10,061 nucleotides of DNA from Candidatus Cloacimonadota bacterium (GTDB taxonomy: Bacteria > Cloacimonadota > Cloacimonadia > Cloacimonadales > Cloacimonadaceae), in NCBI GenBank assembly GCA_028703735.1, contig JAQVMI010000045.1:1-10061 (forward strand). Reading direction: 5' to 3'. The notes below the pieces were generated by a model that saw only the letters and a program-made list of their open reading frames with translations, was not told the DNA's origin and ran no database searches. Positions 1-5,069 of this stretch are shown one piece after another; within the stretch, counting starts at the first letter, position 1, and each line of letters begins with the position of its first letter. The position numbers and the translations under genes were made by a program.

Positions 1-82
1 GAAAGCTCTTAAGCTTGCGGTAACCCCCATGCTTGGGTAATAGTGGTTCTGTCACCGGATTATTTGTTGTCTTTTGTATCAT
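1..82 (-). CDS. Four-helix-bundle suffix-type protein, N-terminal part, runs off the left edge
   Basis: Reading leftward from ATG at 80-82, 27 codons give MIQKTTNNPVTEPLLPKHGG followed by YRKLKSF. This matches the first 27 residues of the complete gene at 1986-2717 with only two changes (P11T and R25K), so it is the start of a paralogue whose body lies outside the window. The upstream minus strand has a purine-rich GAAGGGTGAG before the ATG, an acceptable ribosome binding site. The ATG overlaps the TGA of a small upstream ORF as ATGA, which suggests translational coupling. The function of the family is unknown. Four-helix-bundle proteins of the S23/Avd type are known to contact nucleic acids, but nothing here shows what this one does. 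Confidence 0.75.
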   Translation of the reverse strand, partial: MIQKTTNNPVTEPLLPKHGGYRKLKSF

Positions 83-195
83 CTCTCACCCTTCCCCAAG
101 CATTTTATCATTTCCTCTATCAGTCCATCACGTCCATTTTGACCATCCGGTCCATCATGACAGATGGCTTCTCCTTCCAGTAACAAGATTCGCAT
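79..195 (-). CDS. Small collagen-like ORF (copy 1), 38 aa
   Basis: A 38-codon ORF starting MRILLLEGEAICHDGPDGQN and then containing GRDGLIEE, with Gly-X-Y triplets. Its TGA overlaps the ATG of the downstream four-helix gene (ATGA), which supports translation as a coupled upstream ORF. The second repeat copy has an equivalent ORF at 2695-2877. There the frame upstream of MRILL stays open for 22 more residues, and a 2-base length difference changes the C-terminus. In copy 1 the same upstream extension is cut by a TAG just after CTG in the frame, so copy 1 may be a truncated version. No function is recognised, and the conserved DNA could instead be a regulatory leader. Confidence 0.3.
   Translation of the reverse strand: MRILLLEGEAICHDGPDGQNGRDGLIEEMIKCLGKGER
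123..158. repeat. 9-nt GTCCATNNN tandem array, copy 1
   Basis: Four 9-base units, GTCCATCAC, GTCCATTTT, GACCATCCG and GTCCATCAT, lie head to tail on the plus strand. On the minus strand they encode the Gly-X-Y stretch of the small collagen-like ORF. The same array recurs at 2760-2795, and related units lie inside the complete four-helix gene. Confidence 0.7.
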
Positions 196-224
196 GTCAT
201 TCTTCTAACCTGTGCAGCCCTTCA

Positions 225-365
225 TTAGCAGCATCTGCATTTCATAGGTAATATCGCTTTCTCAAAATATAGCGCATCTGCCAGCAAACGGGGATAGCTG
301 TTAGTACTGTAATCCAACTCTTGCAGGATATGCAATGCGATTGATTCTACCGGTTTTTCTAACAC
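225..365 (-). CDS. MLEKPVES-type short ORF, copy 1 (46 aa, possible GTG start)
   Basis: From GTG at 363-365 the frame reads (V)LEKPVESIALHILQELDYS and ends after LLADALYFEKAILPMKCRCC. A longer frame opens at ATG 407, but homology with the copies at 2862-3002 and 1702-1959 starts at this GTG, where those copies have ATG. The first 29 residues or so are shared by all three copies. After PRLLA copies 1 and 2 share a short Cys-rich ending, while the third continues for 55 different residues. No family is recognised. Copies 1 and 2 could be fragments of a gene that is longer elsewhere, kept as part of the DNA repeat. Confidence 0.35.
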   Translation of the reverse strand: MLEKPVESIALHILQELDYSTNSYPRLLADALYFEKAILPMKCRCC

Positions 366-388
366 TAATCTGACCTCAATTTTGCTGT

Positions 389-526
389 TTATTGCATTAT
401 TTTGCATTTTTTTGTTGACATAAACACTGCACGAGTTAGCTTGTCATTGTTCGTTACCTGAGGTAATCGAACCTGCATAGGTCGCCGTCGTCCCGCGTTG
501 TCAAATCGACGGTTTTTTATTTCCAT
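389..526 (-). CDS. Possible small basic protein, 45 aa
   Basis: From ATG at 524-526 the frame reads MEIKNRRFDNAGRRRPMQVR and then LPQVTNNDKLTRAVFMST, ending with KKCKIMQ and TAA. The start overlaps the restored end of the upstream nuclease-like gene (TAA at 517-519), which is typical of coupled genes. The product is strongly basic over its first 20 residues. No family is recognised. Two weak hairpins in this stretch (TTACC/GGTAA near 453-466 and CCGTCG/CGACGG near 485-512) could mean that the DNA serves another purpose. Support is only the overlap, the open frame and the composition, so this is a tentative call. Confidence 0.3.
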   Translation of the reverse strand: MEIKNRRFDNAGRRRPMQVRLPQVTNNDKLTRAVFMSTKKCKIMQ

Positions 527-947
527 TTTGGACTTGATAGTATCTTCGGTAAAGCATCATTATCAGCTAAGTAAGCGGTAACGAAGTTTGCCTTTTTTTC
601 GCTAAGTTTGTAATCCTGACTATGACAATGTAGTTTATCACAACAATAGCTACTCGAAATGATTTATCATACCTTTTTTTGCAACTATCCCATCCCACCC
701 TTATATCACTTGAAGGATCAATTAACGCACAGCCTATCCAGTCAATTCTTTCTGCTCGTTCAAAGGAAAACGTGTCTTTAATGTTATTACGATTTGCTGA
801 CTTATAGAAAGCATGTTCAAAGCGCTCTTTTTGAAAAAACACTCTAAAACCATCGAAACTCGTTATAGGGTGGTTGCAGTAGGTATTTATAAAATGACTC
901 CTGTATTCTAACTCATCTTTCATTACCAACAAATCTGGATAATCCAT
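517..947 (-). pseudogene. Barnase/EndoU/RelE-like (PBECR-type) nuclease-like protein, frameshifted at an A7 run
   Basis: The intact frame from ATG 947 gives 126 residues and ends at 567 with an implausible tail (KKRQTSLPLT). If one A is added to the A7 run on the minus strand (plus bases 593-599), the frame continues as KKANFVTAYLADNDALPKIL and SSPKWK to TAA at 517-519, about 143 residues in all. The body has FEHAFYKSANR (43-53), RAERIDWIG (64-72), a conserved-looking Tyr near 93 and the strand run FRVAIVVINYIVIVRI (97-112). The repaired ending FVTAYLADN...SSPKW fits, from memory, a widespread family of small RelE/barnase-fold nuclease-like proteins; this is recognition by pattern, not a search. 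The start codon directly follows the TAA of the DUF3800 gene, so the two are co-translated. The break may be a real mutation, slippage at the A run (transcriptional or ribosomal), or a sequencing error. Confidence 0.65.
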
Positions 948-1652
948 TTACCATCCGCCCTGCAAGTTTATCTTGAACACGTTGTATTTTTTCTCGGCAT
1001 TACTCGTTGGGGATATCGATCTCCCTAGCTTCTTTTCTATAAAGGCAATCAACTCCCCCTTATGTGATCCAGATGATACGCTATCATTAAACTTTGCAGA
1101 AGCAATCCCCAGTAAAACATCATTCAATTGTAGCAAAACTGATTCGTGTGAGTGCACAGCCTGAACCTTTTGGATTAGTGAGAAACGATTCGCGTTTGTT
1201 AAACAACTACCCAGTACTTCATACCTACTTTTGAGGTTCAGTGATTTGTAGTCGCAAAAGATATTATACTCATTGAAATCAAGAATCCAGTGGTGAATCA
1301 TCTGATAGTAGAACTTAAAGAAGCCCAATTCCTGATCGTCATTATGGAACTTCACCAAGTCAATTTTGTCATTATCCACTACAATGCATCTGAATCGCAG
1401 ATCATCCCCTTTAGACATGAACCAGTCCAATAATTCTGTATAAAAGGAGTATCTTGATCCGGATACTTTGTTCCATTTAAACTCACCTTTACCCATCAGG
1501 TGCTTATCACGAAGGGCATGTATCTCCTTTTTAAACTCACCTCTGTTTTCTGTGCTTAACCAGAGACCACCAATAACCATGTATCGACCTTTAGGGTTCG
1601 CGGAACTGAACAAATCAGGATAGCTTTCATCGCAATAAACATCAAATCTCAT
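948..1652 (-). CDS. DUF3800 domain protein, predicted RNase H-fold nuclease
   Basis: A 234-residue protein of typical DUF3800 length and layout. It opens with the strand-plus-acidic motif VYCDES (5-10, Asp8 and Glu9), has GEFKWNKVS (56-64), a second acidic strand end IFCDYK (131-136, Asp134), and the C-terminal helix LLQLNDVLLGIASAKFN (173-189), which corresponds to the QLAD-like motif of the family. DUF3800 is known as an RNase H-like fold, probably a metal-dependent nuclease, often found near mobile and defence genes; its substrate is not established. The start is supported by GAGGT a few bases upstream of the ATG. The stop codon abuts the ATG of the next gene. The pair sits between two copies of the repeat module, which suggests it came in as cargo. 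Confidence 0.85.
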   Translation of the reverse strand: MRFDVYCDESYPDLFSSANPKGRYMVIGGLWLSTENRGEFKKEIHALRDKHLMGKGEFKWNKVSGSRYSFYTELLDWFMSKGDDLRFRCIVVDNDKIDLVKFHNDDQELGFFKFYYQMIHHWILDFNEYNIFCDYKSLNLKSRYEVLGSCLTNANRFSLIQKVQAVHSHESVLLQLNDVLLGIASAKFNDSVSSGSHKGELIAFIEKKLGRSISPTSNAEKKYNVFKINLQGGW

Positions 1653-1701
1653 AATACCTCATCAGCCTACTTCCATCTACTTTGGTTGACTTGCTTCATA
1701 C

Positions 1702-1959
1702 TCAAAACCTTTTAGAAAGACCCTCAGTAACATTCAGAGTATAGCTATTTTTACAGATATAAGTGGCAGAACAAGTGACTTCAGTGATACACTCATCCGA
1801 TAGCAAGGGATTTAACAAACGCAGCTTATCCCACAAGATGTCTAACCTGATAAGCTCTATTTCACAATCCTCTGCCAGCAGCCGTGGATAACTGTGGGTG
1901 CTGTAATCCAGTTCTTGCAGGATATGTAAGGCGACTGATTCTACCGGTTTTTCTAACAT
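1702..1959 (-). CDS. MLEKPVES-type ORF, third copy, 85 aa, unknown
   Basis: From ATG 1957-1959 the protein reads MLEKPVESVALHILQELDYS and then THSYPRLLAEDCEIELIRLD, with WDKLRLLNPLLSDE further on. The N-terminal 30 residues match the shorter ORFs at 225-365 and 2862-3002, but this copy has an extra C-terminal part and is the best candidate for an intact gene. A longer frame extends upstream to 2097, but that stretch overlaps the four-helix gene and lacks homology to the other copies, so ATG 1959 is preferred. It begins about 27 bp after the four-helix stop, so the two may be one transcript. No known family is recognised. The predicted protein is largely helical, with no membrane segment. Confidence 0.5.
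   Translation of the reverse strand: MLEKPVESVALHILQELDYSTHSYPRLLAEDCEIELIRLDILWDKLRLLNPLLSDECITEVTCSATYICKNSYTLNVTEGLSKRF
1871..1959. repeat. Partial third copy of the repeat (MLEKPVES segment)
   Basis: Bases 1871-1959 match about 276-364 of copy 1 and 2912-3001 of copy 2 with visible divergence, including TCTTGCAGGATATG and CCGGTTTTTCTAACA. This older copy lies immediately after the complete four-helix gene. Confidence 0.75.
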
Positions 1960-1985
1960 TTTTACTAATATCTTCCCATCATATT

Positions 1986-2717
1986 TCAAATCTTGTTTCT
2001 GGCATTTTGTCTGGTTTTGTACAGCTTTTCCGTAAAGCCACCTTCTTTGGTAAAAGCATCTGCCTGAGCCTGTATCTGTCTGTCCAATAATGAACAAGCC
2101 ACCCCTAAAAGTACTAAGGCTGCGTTTGCGGCTATTTCTGAATACTTGGGTGGATTGGTGAAATATGCGGGGTTTTCTTTGGACGTTATGGACTTTAGGG
2201 ACGAAATGGACTCCCCCAGCATTTTTCCCCGGCTACTTTGTTTTCCCTGTCCATTCTGTCCATCGTGTCCATTTAGTCCATAATGCCCATTATACCCGTT
2301 TCTCACTTCCTTCACCCAAACAGCAACCTCCTCTGCTGTGCTGCATCTTCTCTGCACCAAAGCTTTACGTAATGGCTCATCCGCTGCCCATAACCTAAAT
2401 CCACCTTGCCGTAGATAATCCTCATAATCCAGCTTTAGTTCTTCCAGGCTGGCTCTGGCAACATTGGTAAGTTTTAGCTCTGTTTTTTTGGAAGTACCGC
2501 TTGCCTGGCTGCCCTCTGCAATGTTTTGCACCCCCGAACGTGCAGCCTGTACCATCTGGTCATGTGTTCTGCTAAATTTGCTGATATATCGCTCGCAAAA
2601 CCGCACCGTGATGTCATAAACAAGCTGCGAAAGCTGGAAGCTCCTAAGTTTGCGGTAACCCCCATGCTTGGGTAGTAACGGCTCCGGCACCGGATTATTT
2701 GTTGTCTTTTGTATCAT
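1986..2717 (-). CDS. Four-helix-bundle suffix domain protein with collagen-like insert, 243 aa
   Basis: Residues 24-136 form the four-helix bundle: LRSFQLSQLVYDITVRFCER, then THDQMVQAARSGVQNIAEGS (51-70), KLTNVARASLEELKLDYEDY (82-101), then LRKALVQRRCSTAEEVAVWV. The QMVQAARSGVQNIAEGS run is typical of four-helix proteins of the S23/Avd type. Residues 184-243 match the 'suffix' extension (SEIAANAALVLLGVACSLLD followed by RQIQAQADAF and FTEKLYKTRQNARNK). Between them is a low-complexity linker: six Gly-X-Y triplets from GYNGHYGLNGHDGQNGQG (141-158), then a Ser-rich run (SSLKSITSK). The insert comes from 9-nt repeats and probably varies in length between paralogues. The start is fixed by identity with the paralogue at 1-82 and a GAAGTGTGAG upstream. 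Related four-helix proteins (Avd) bind nucleic acid; the role of this subfamily is unknown. Confidence 0.8.
   Translation of the reverse strand: MIQKTTNNPVPEPLLPKHGGYRKLRSFQLSQLVYDITVRFCERYISKFSRTHDQMVQAARSGVQNIAEGSQASGTSKKTELKLTNVARASLEELKLDYEDYLRQGGFRLWAADEPLRKALVQRRCSTAEEVAVWVKEVRNGYNGHYGLNGHDGQNGQGKQSSRGKMLGESISSLKSITSKENPAYFTNPPKYSEIAANAALVLLGVACSLLDRQIQAQADAFTKEGGFTEKLYKTRQNARNKI
2178..2213. repeat. 9-nt NATGGACNN array in plus orientation, inside the four-helix gene
   Basis: Four 9-base units (TTTGGACGT, TATGGACTT, TAGGGACGA, AATGGACTC) run along the plus strand. They encode the Ser-rich run SISSLKSITSK on the minus strand. They are in opposite orientation to the array at 2246-2298, so the two arrays can pair. 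Confidence 0.6.
2246..2298. repeat. 9-nt GTCCATNNN array encoding the Gly-X-Y insert
   Basis: About six 9-base units, with GTCCAT at 2249, 2258, 2267 and 2276, then GCCCAT at 2285 and ACCC at 2294. The unit matches that of the arrays at 123-158 and 2760-2795. On the minus strand it encodes NGYNGHYGLNGHDGQNG. Confidence 0.7.
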
Positions 2718-2877
2718 CTCTCACACTTCCCAAAGCATTTTTTTTCCTTTCCTCTATCAGTCCATCACGTCCATTGTGACCATCCGGTCCATCATGACAG
2801 ATGGCTTCTCCTTGCGGTAACAGGATTCGCATGTCATACTTCCAACCTGTGCAGTACTTCATTAGCAGCATCTGCAT
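2695..2877 (-). CDS. Small collagen-like ORF (copy 2), 60 aa
   Basis: The frame starts MQMLLMKYCTGWKYDMRILL and contains the Gly-X-Y stretch HDGPDGHNGRDGLIEERKK. It overlaps the start of the four-helix gene by 23 bases in another frame. Compared with copy 1, the MRILL...GLIEE part is conserved, but an insertion of two bases after GAGGAA changes the C-terminus, so this copy has lost the ATGA junction with the downstream gene. No function is recognised. It may be a decaying leader peptide or a non-coding repeat that happens to stay open. Confidence 0.3.
   Translation of the reverse strand: MQMLLMKYCTGWKYDMRILLPQGEAICHDGPDGHNGRDGLIEERKKNALGSVRDDTKDNK
2760..2795. repeat. 9-nt GTCCATNNN tandem array, copy 2
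   Basis: Units GTCCATCAC, GTCCATTGT, GACCATCCG and GTCCATCAT, as in copy 1 at 123-158 with two base changes in the second unit. Confidence 0.7.
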
Positions 2878-3002
2878 TTCATAGGCAATTTTGCTTTCTC
2901 AAAATATAGCGTATCTGCCAGCAACCGTGGATTGCTGTGGGTAGTATAATCCAACTCTTGCAGGATATGCAATGCGACTGATTCAACCGGTTTTTCTAAC
3001 AT
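2862..3002 (-). CDS. MLEKPVES-type short ORF, copy 2 (46 aa)
   Basis: From ATG 3000-3002 the frame reads MLEKPVESVALHILQELDYT and ends KAKLPMKCRCC with TAA. It differs from copy 1 at a few positions (for example S20T and Y24N) and shares the Cys-rich ending. The third copy (1702-1959) is longer and diverges after PRLLA. Unknown function; possibly a fragment carried in the repeat. Confidence 0.35.
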   Translation of the reverse strand: MLEKPVESVALHILQELDYTTHSNPRLLADTLYFEKAKLPMKCRCC

Positions 3003-3007
3003 ATTTA

Positions 3008-3050
3008 TTTCACGTCTTGTTCTTGGCACTTTTACTGTTTTGTTTTAGCT
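3008..3050 (-). pseudogene. Degenerate C-terminal tail of another four-helix suffix gene
   Basis: The minus strand of this stretch reads KLKQNSKSAKNKT and then TGA. The complete gene ends KLYKTRQNARNKI and then TGA, and the DNA also matches (AAGCT...AAAACA...GCCA-GAAACAAGA). The remnant lies directly upstream of a MLEKPVES ORF, exactly as the complete gene's tail does at 1986-2028. This suggests that a four-helix gene once stood to the right of position 3010 and was replaced by the membrane-protein genes. The match is short, so confidence is moderate. Confidence 0.45.
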
Positions 3051-3056
3051 TATCTT

Positions 3057-3764
3057 TTAATCCGCACCTATGTATTTATCTTCACCCCGTTTCGTAATCT
3101 TAACGTCATGACTTTTCAAGTGTGATTTAGACTTAAACACAAGAAGACCATAGAACAAACATGAGGAAAAGAAGCAGAGGAAGAACACGAAAGGGAAATG
3201 AGATTTCTCATACATGATATATATGGACCAGGTATTAATACATAGCCATATTACAACATTAAATAGGGACACAAGTTGATTGATCTTTGATACAGAATAT
3301 GATTCTGGTTCGAACAAAATACGATGTACCGCCTGAAATCCTTTCACATCTGATCTCTCAAGGATTAGTTTATAAGAAGGACCAATGGAGTACTCTTCAA
3401 GCATAGATATTATATTCTCCCAATTCTCCTGCCAGAACTTACTCCCCTTGTTAACATAAAACCATGCTAAAGATAGGCAAAGACCTATGCAAGATATCAA
3501 GTATAGTATGCTCACTTGACTATCGCAAAAACGAAATCCTATAGTAATGACATCCATTTTTACTAACACTCCACAATATGCCACATATATTAAGCCTATA
3601 AACGTCCAGAAATATGAAGCTCTTTTCCAATACAGTTCAATTTCGAACTTGCGAATATCTAGCGCATTTTTTAATGCTTCTACCGCTTGCTCTTTTGTAA
3701 AACCTACTTTAACGTCTTCTTGTCCTTTGTCTTTTGGCTGCTTTTCAGATTCTTTGATACACAT
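3057..3764 (-). CDS. Four-pass membrane protein, possibly RipA-family-like, 235 aa
   Basis: A soluble, charged N-terminus (1-45) with the run EALKNALDIRKFEIELYWKR (29-48) leads straight into a membrane segment at about 51-68. Further hydrophobic segments lie at about 84-104, 164-184 and 190-210, with a cytosolic-looking loop of about 60 residues (105-163). The IRKFEIELYWKRASYFWTFI signature is one I associate with proteins annotated as RipA-family octameric membrane proteins, though I cannot confirm this here. A SLATT-like effector is an alternative. A GAGGTG lies about 10 bases upstream of the ATG. It follows the 154-aa membrane protein after a 30-base gap, so the two probably share a transcript. 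Its location at the end of the hsdS operon suggests a defence effector, by inference only. Confidence 0.65.
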   Translation of the reverse strand: MCIKESEKQPKDKGQEDVKVGFTKEQAVEALKNALDIRKFEIELYWKRASYFWTFIGLIYVAYCGVLVKMDVITIGFRFCDSQVSILYLISCIGLCLSLAWFYVNKGSKFWQENWENIISMLEEYSIGPSYKLILERSDVKGFQAVHRILFEPESYSVSKINQLVSLFNVVIWLCINTWSIYIMYEKSHFPFVFFLCFFSSCLFYGLLVFKSKSHLKSHDVKITKRGEDKYIGAD

Positions 3765-3794
3765 CTTTACTGCACCTCATCTTGCTTTTTATAA

Positions 3795-4259
3795 TTAAAT
3801 GTCTTCTGCTTCATATATTAATCCCTTAAGAAACACTTTTAAAAGGAATACGAGAACACAAATGTTGAGTGATACAAGTGGTAGTATTAGGGAAGTACAA
3901 AGCAGCTCAACGTCTAACAATGATAGCAGGATATATTGGCAATTTTTGATTAACAATTGATAAAGGATCAGATACATAATAGTGGCTAATGTCGTTTGAG
4001 AGCTTATCGCGAAGTAGCGTTTAAGTGTTTGTAACTGTGTTTGCCCTGGAATTTCAATATCAATTTTCTTGTGTAGATTGACAATGAACTTTCTGCTATA
4101 CAACGTGGAGACAGCAGTAATATTAAAACCCATTATTATTGACAATACTGTCATAATGCTATTTAGTAAAGCGGCATCATAAACAAGTTTCAATAAATAG
4201 GTAATCACTAGAGTGAACAAACCAACTATATATAGTATTCTCTTATGATACTTATGCAT
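3795..4259 (-). CDS. Small multi-pass membrane protein, 154 aa, unknown
   Basis: Most of the protein is hydrophobic, with membrane segments at about 8-24, 29-50, 85-104 and 118-143. A charged loop SRKFIVNLHKKIDIEIPGQT (55-74) lies between the second and third. The ATG comes 5 bases after the TAG of the upstream gene, with no strong ribosome binding site of its own, so translation is probably coupled to that gene. No family is recognised. The tight coupling to a soluble partner makes a soluble sensor plus membrane effector pair a reasonable guess, but nothing in the sequence proves it. Confidence 0.65.
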   Translation of the reverse strand: MHKYHKRILYIVGLFTLVITYLLKLVYDAALLNSIMTVLSIIMGFNITAVSTLYSRKFIVNLHKKIDIEIPGQTQLQTLKRYFAISSQTTLATIMYLILYQLLIKNCQYILLSLLDVELLCTSLILPLVSLNICVLVFLLKVFLKGLIYEAEDI

Positions 4260-4264
4260 TATTG

Positions 4265-5068
4265 CTACAACCCAATCTTGTTTGCAAGAGCTTCTTCGAC
4301 GTATTGATCATTAAACATCCCATTATTGTTCTGTTCAGCCTTAACGTCTATCCTGTTTGCGAAACTATCTGTGTTAAAAATGATCTCCATATTCTTGTCG
4401 TCACGCCCAACACATATTAGATTATCAAGTTCACATTTTGCAATTCTGTTTTTCCAGTTTAGAAACTTATCGATAAATGATGCCGTCTTACTCGCTTTAT
4501 GGAATTTCAATTCTAAACTTAACTGATCGGGATTACCTAACCCAAATATATTGCTTGATTCATCGAACAAACCTGTACTTTGGGAAAAAAGATCGCTATT
4601 ATACGAGATTAGTCTCACGTTATCAATGAGGTGAAGAATTTGTAAAAAGTCCTCAGCTGATGTATAGATTTTTTTGATCGAGATTTCTTTTTCTAGGTAT
4701 ATCCTGAGGTATTCTTCTATGAATCCACTCTTCTTTGAGTTCGAAAGAAACAGCAAATTGGTTTTAAAGCAATAAAGAGCAAATAACTGATGCTTCAGCT
4801 CTGCTTAATTTGGTGTTCTTAGATTCTTGGTTACAATATGATTTTCAACATTATATAGATTATCAGGCAGGGGTAGAGGTTTTCCGTACTCAGCGTATAA
4901 CCAATAAAAACCCCTCACTCTATCTACTCTTTGATTGATTCTGTAGTGCTCGCCTTGTTTTGCGTACTCCTTAGGAGCTTTGATCGTTACATTTTCCATA
5001 GTATCCAGTGAAGGTGTTTCACCTCCGATAACTAATTGAAATGAAGTAAATTTGACTATTTCTATCAT
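4265..5068 (-). pseudogene. Unrecognised soluble protein of about 266 sense codons, split by an in-frame TAA at 4805-4807
   Basis: Two apparent ORFs are in the same frame. The first starts at ATG 5066-5068 (MIEIVKFTSFQLVIGGETPS), well placed after GGGAG with a 5-base gap, and ends at TAA 4805-4807 after 87 residues. Past that stop the frame stays open: AELKHQLFALYCFKTNLLFL, then SNSKKSGFIEEYLRIYLEKE, down to NKIGL at 4265. The downstream part has no ribosome binding site or good start, only a TTG, so the simplest reading is one gene with a nonsense change. The ATG lies one base after the TAG of hsdS, so it is translationally coupled to it. No membrane segment is visible and no family is recognised. 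It might be two separate proteins, or the stop could be a sequencing error. Confidence 0.6.
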
Positions 5069-5069
5069 A

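Larger units (their letters stand above)
1..364. repeat. Long direct repeat, copy 1 (about 364 bp)
   Basis: Bases 1-364 align with 2636-3001 in the same orientation with about 37 differences and a net 2-base length difference, so about 90% identity by eye. The repeat spans the start of a four-helix-bundle suffix gene, a small collagen-like ORF and the MLEKPVES-type ORF. On the left it continues past the window edge, since the gene continues. On the right similarity falls off just beyond the MLEKPVES start codon, at the run that reads TTTTTCTAACA on the plus strand. No terminal inverted repeats or transposase are visible, so this looks like gene-module duplication rather than an insertion sequence. 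Confidence 0.85.
2636..3001. repeat. Long direct repeat, copy 2 (about 366 bp)
   Basis: Same-orientation copy of bases 1-364, about 90% identical by eye. It covers the first 82 bases of the complete four-helix gene, the small collagen-like ORF and a 46-aa MLEKPVES-type ORF. The differences are spread through both coding and non-coding parts, which points to an older duplication rather than an assembly artefact. Confidence 0.85.

Noticed and set aside
449..470. TTCGTTACC / GGTAATCGAA hairpin, possible RNA gene or attachment site
   Set aside because: A bulged 9-bp stem alone; no tRNA or integrase gene nearby, and it lies in a possible coding frame.
485..519. CCGTCG / CGACGG hairpin followed by TTTTTT on the plus strand
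   Set aside because: It has the form of a terminator but the wrong strand for the genes here, a long 16-base loop and only a 6-bp stem; no plus-strand gene ends here.
1960..2097. N-terminal extension of the MLEKPVES ORF up to 2097
   Set aside because: It overlaps the four-helix gene in another frame and the other two copies share no homology there.
2165..2398. Plus-strand ORF with VHSVHRVHLVH repeats
   Set aside because: It is the reverse reading of the 9-nt array inside the four-helix gene; the same holds for the plus-strand ORFs at 33-251 and 2709-2909 over the leader arrays.
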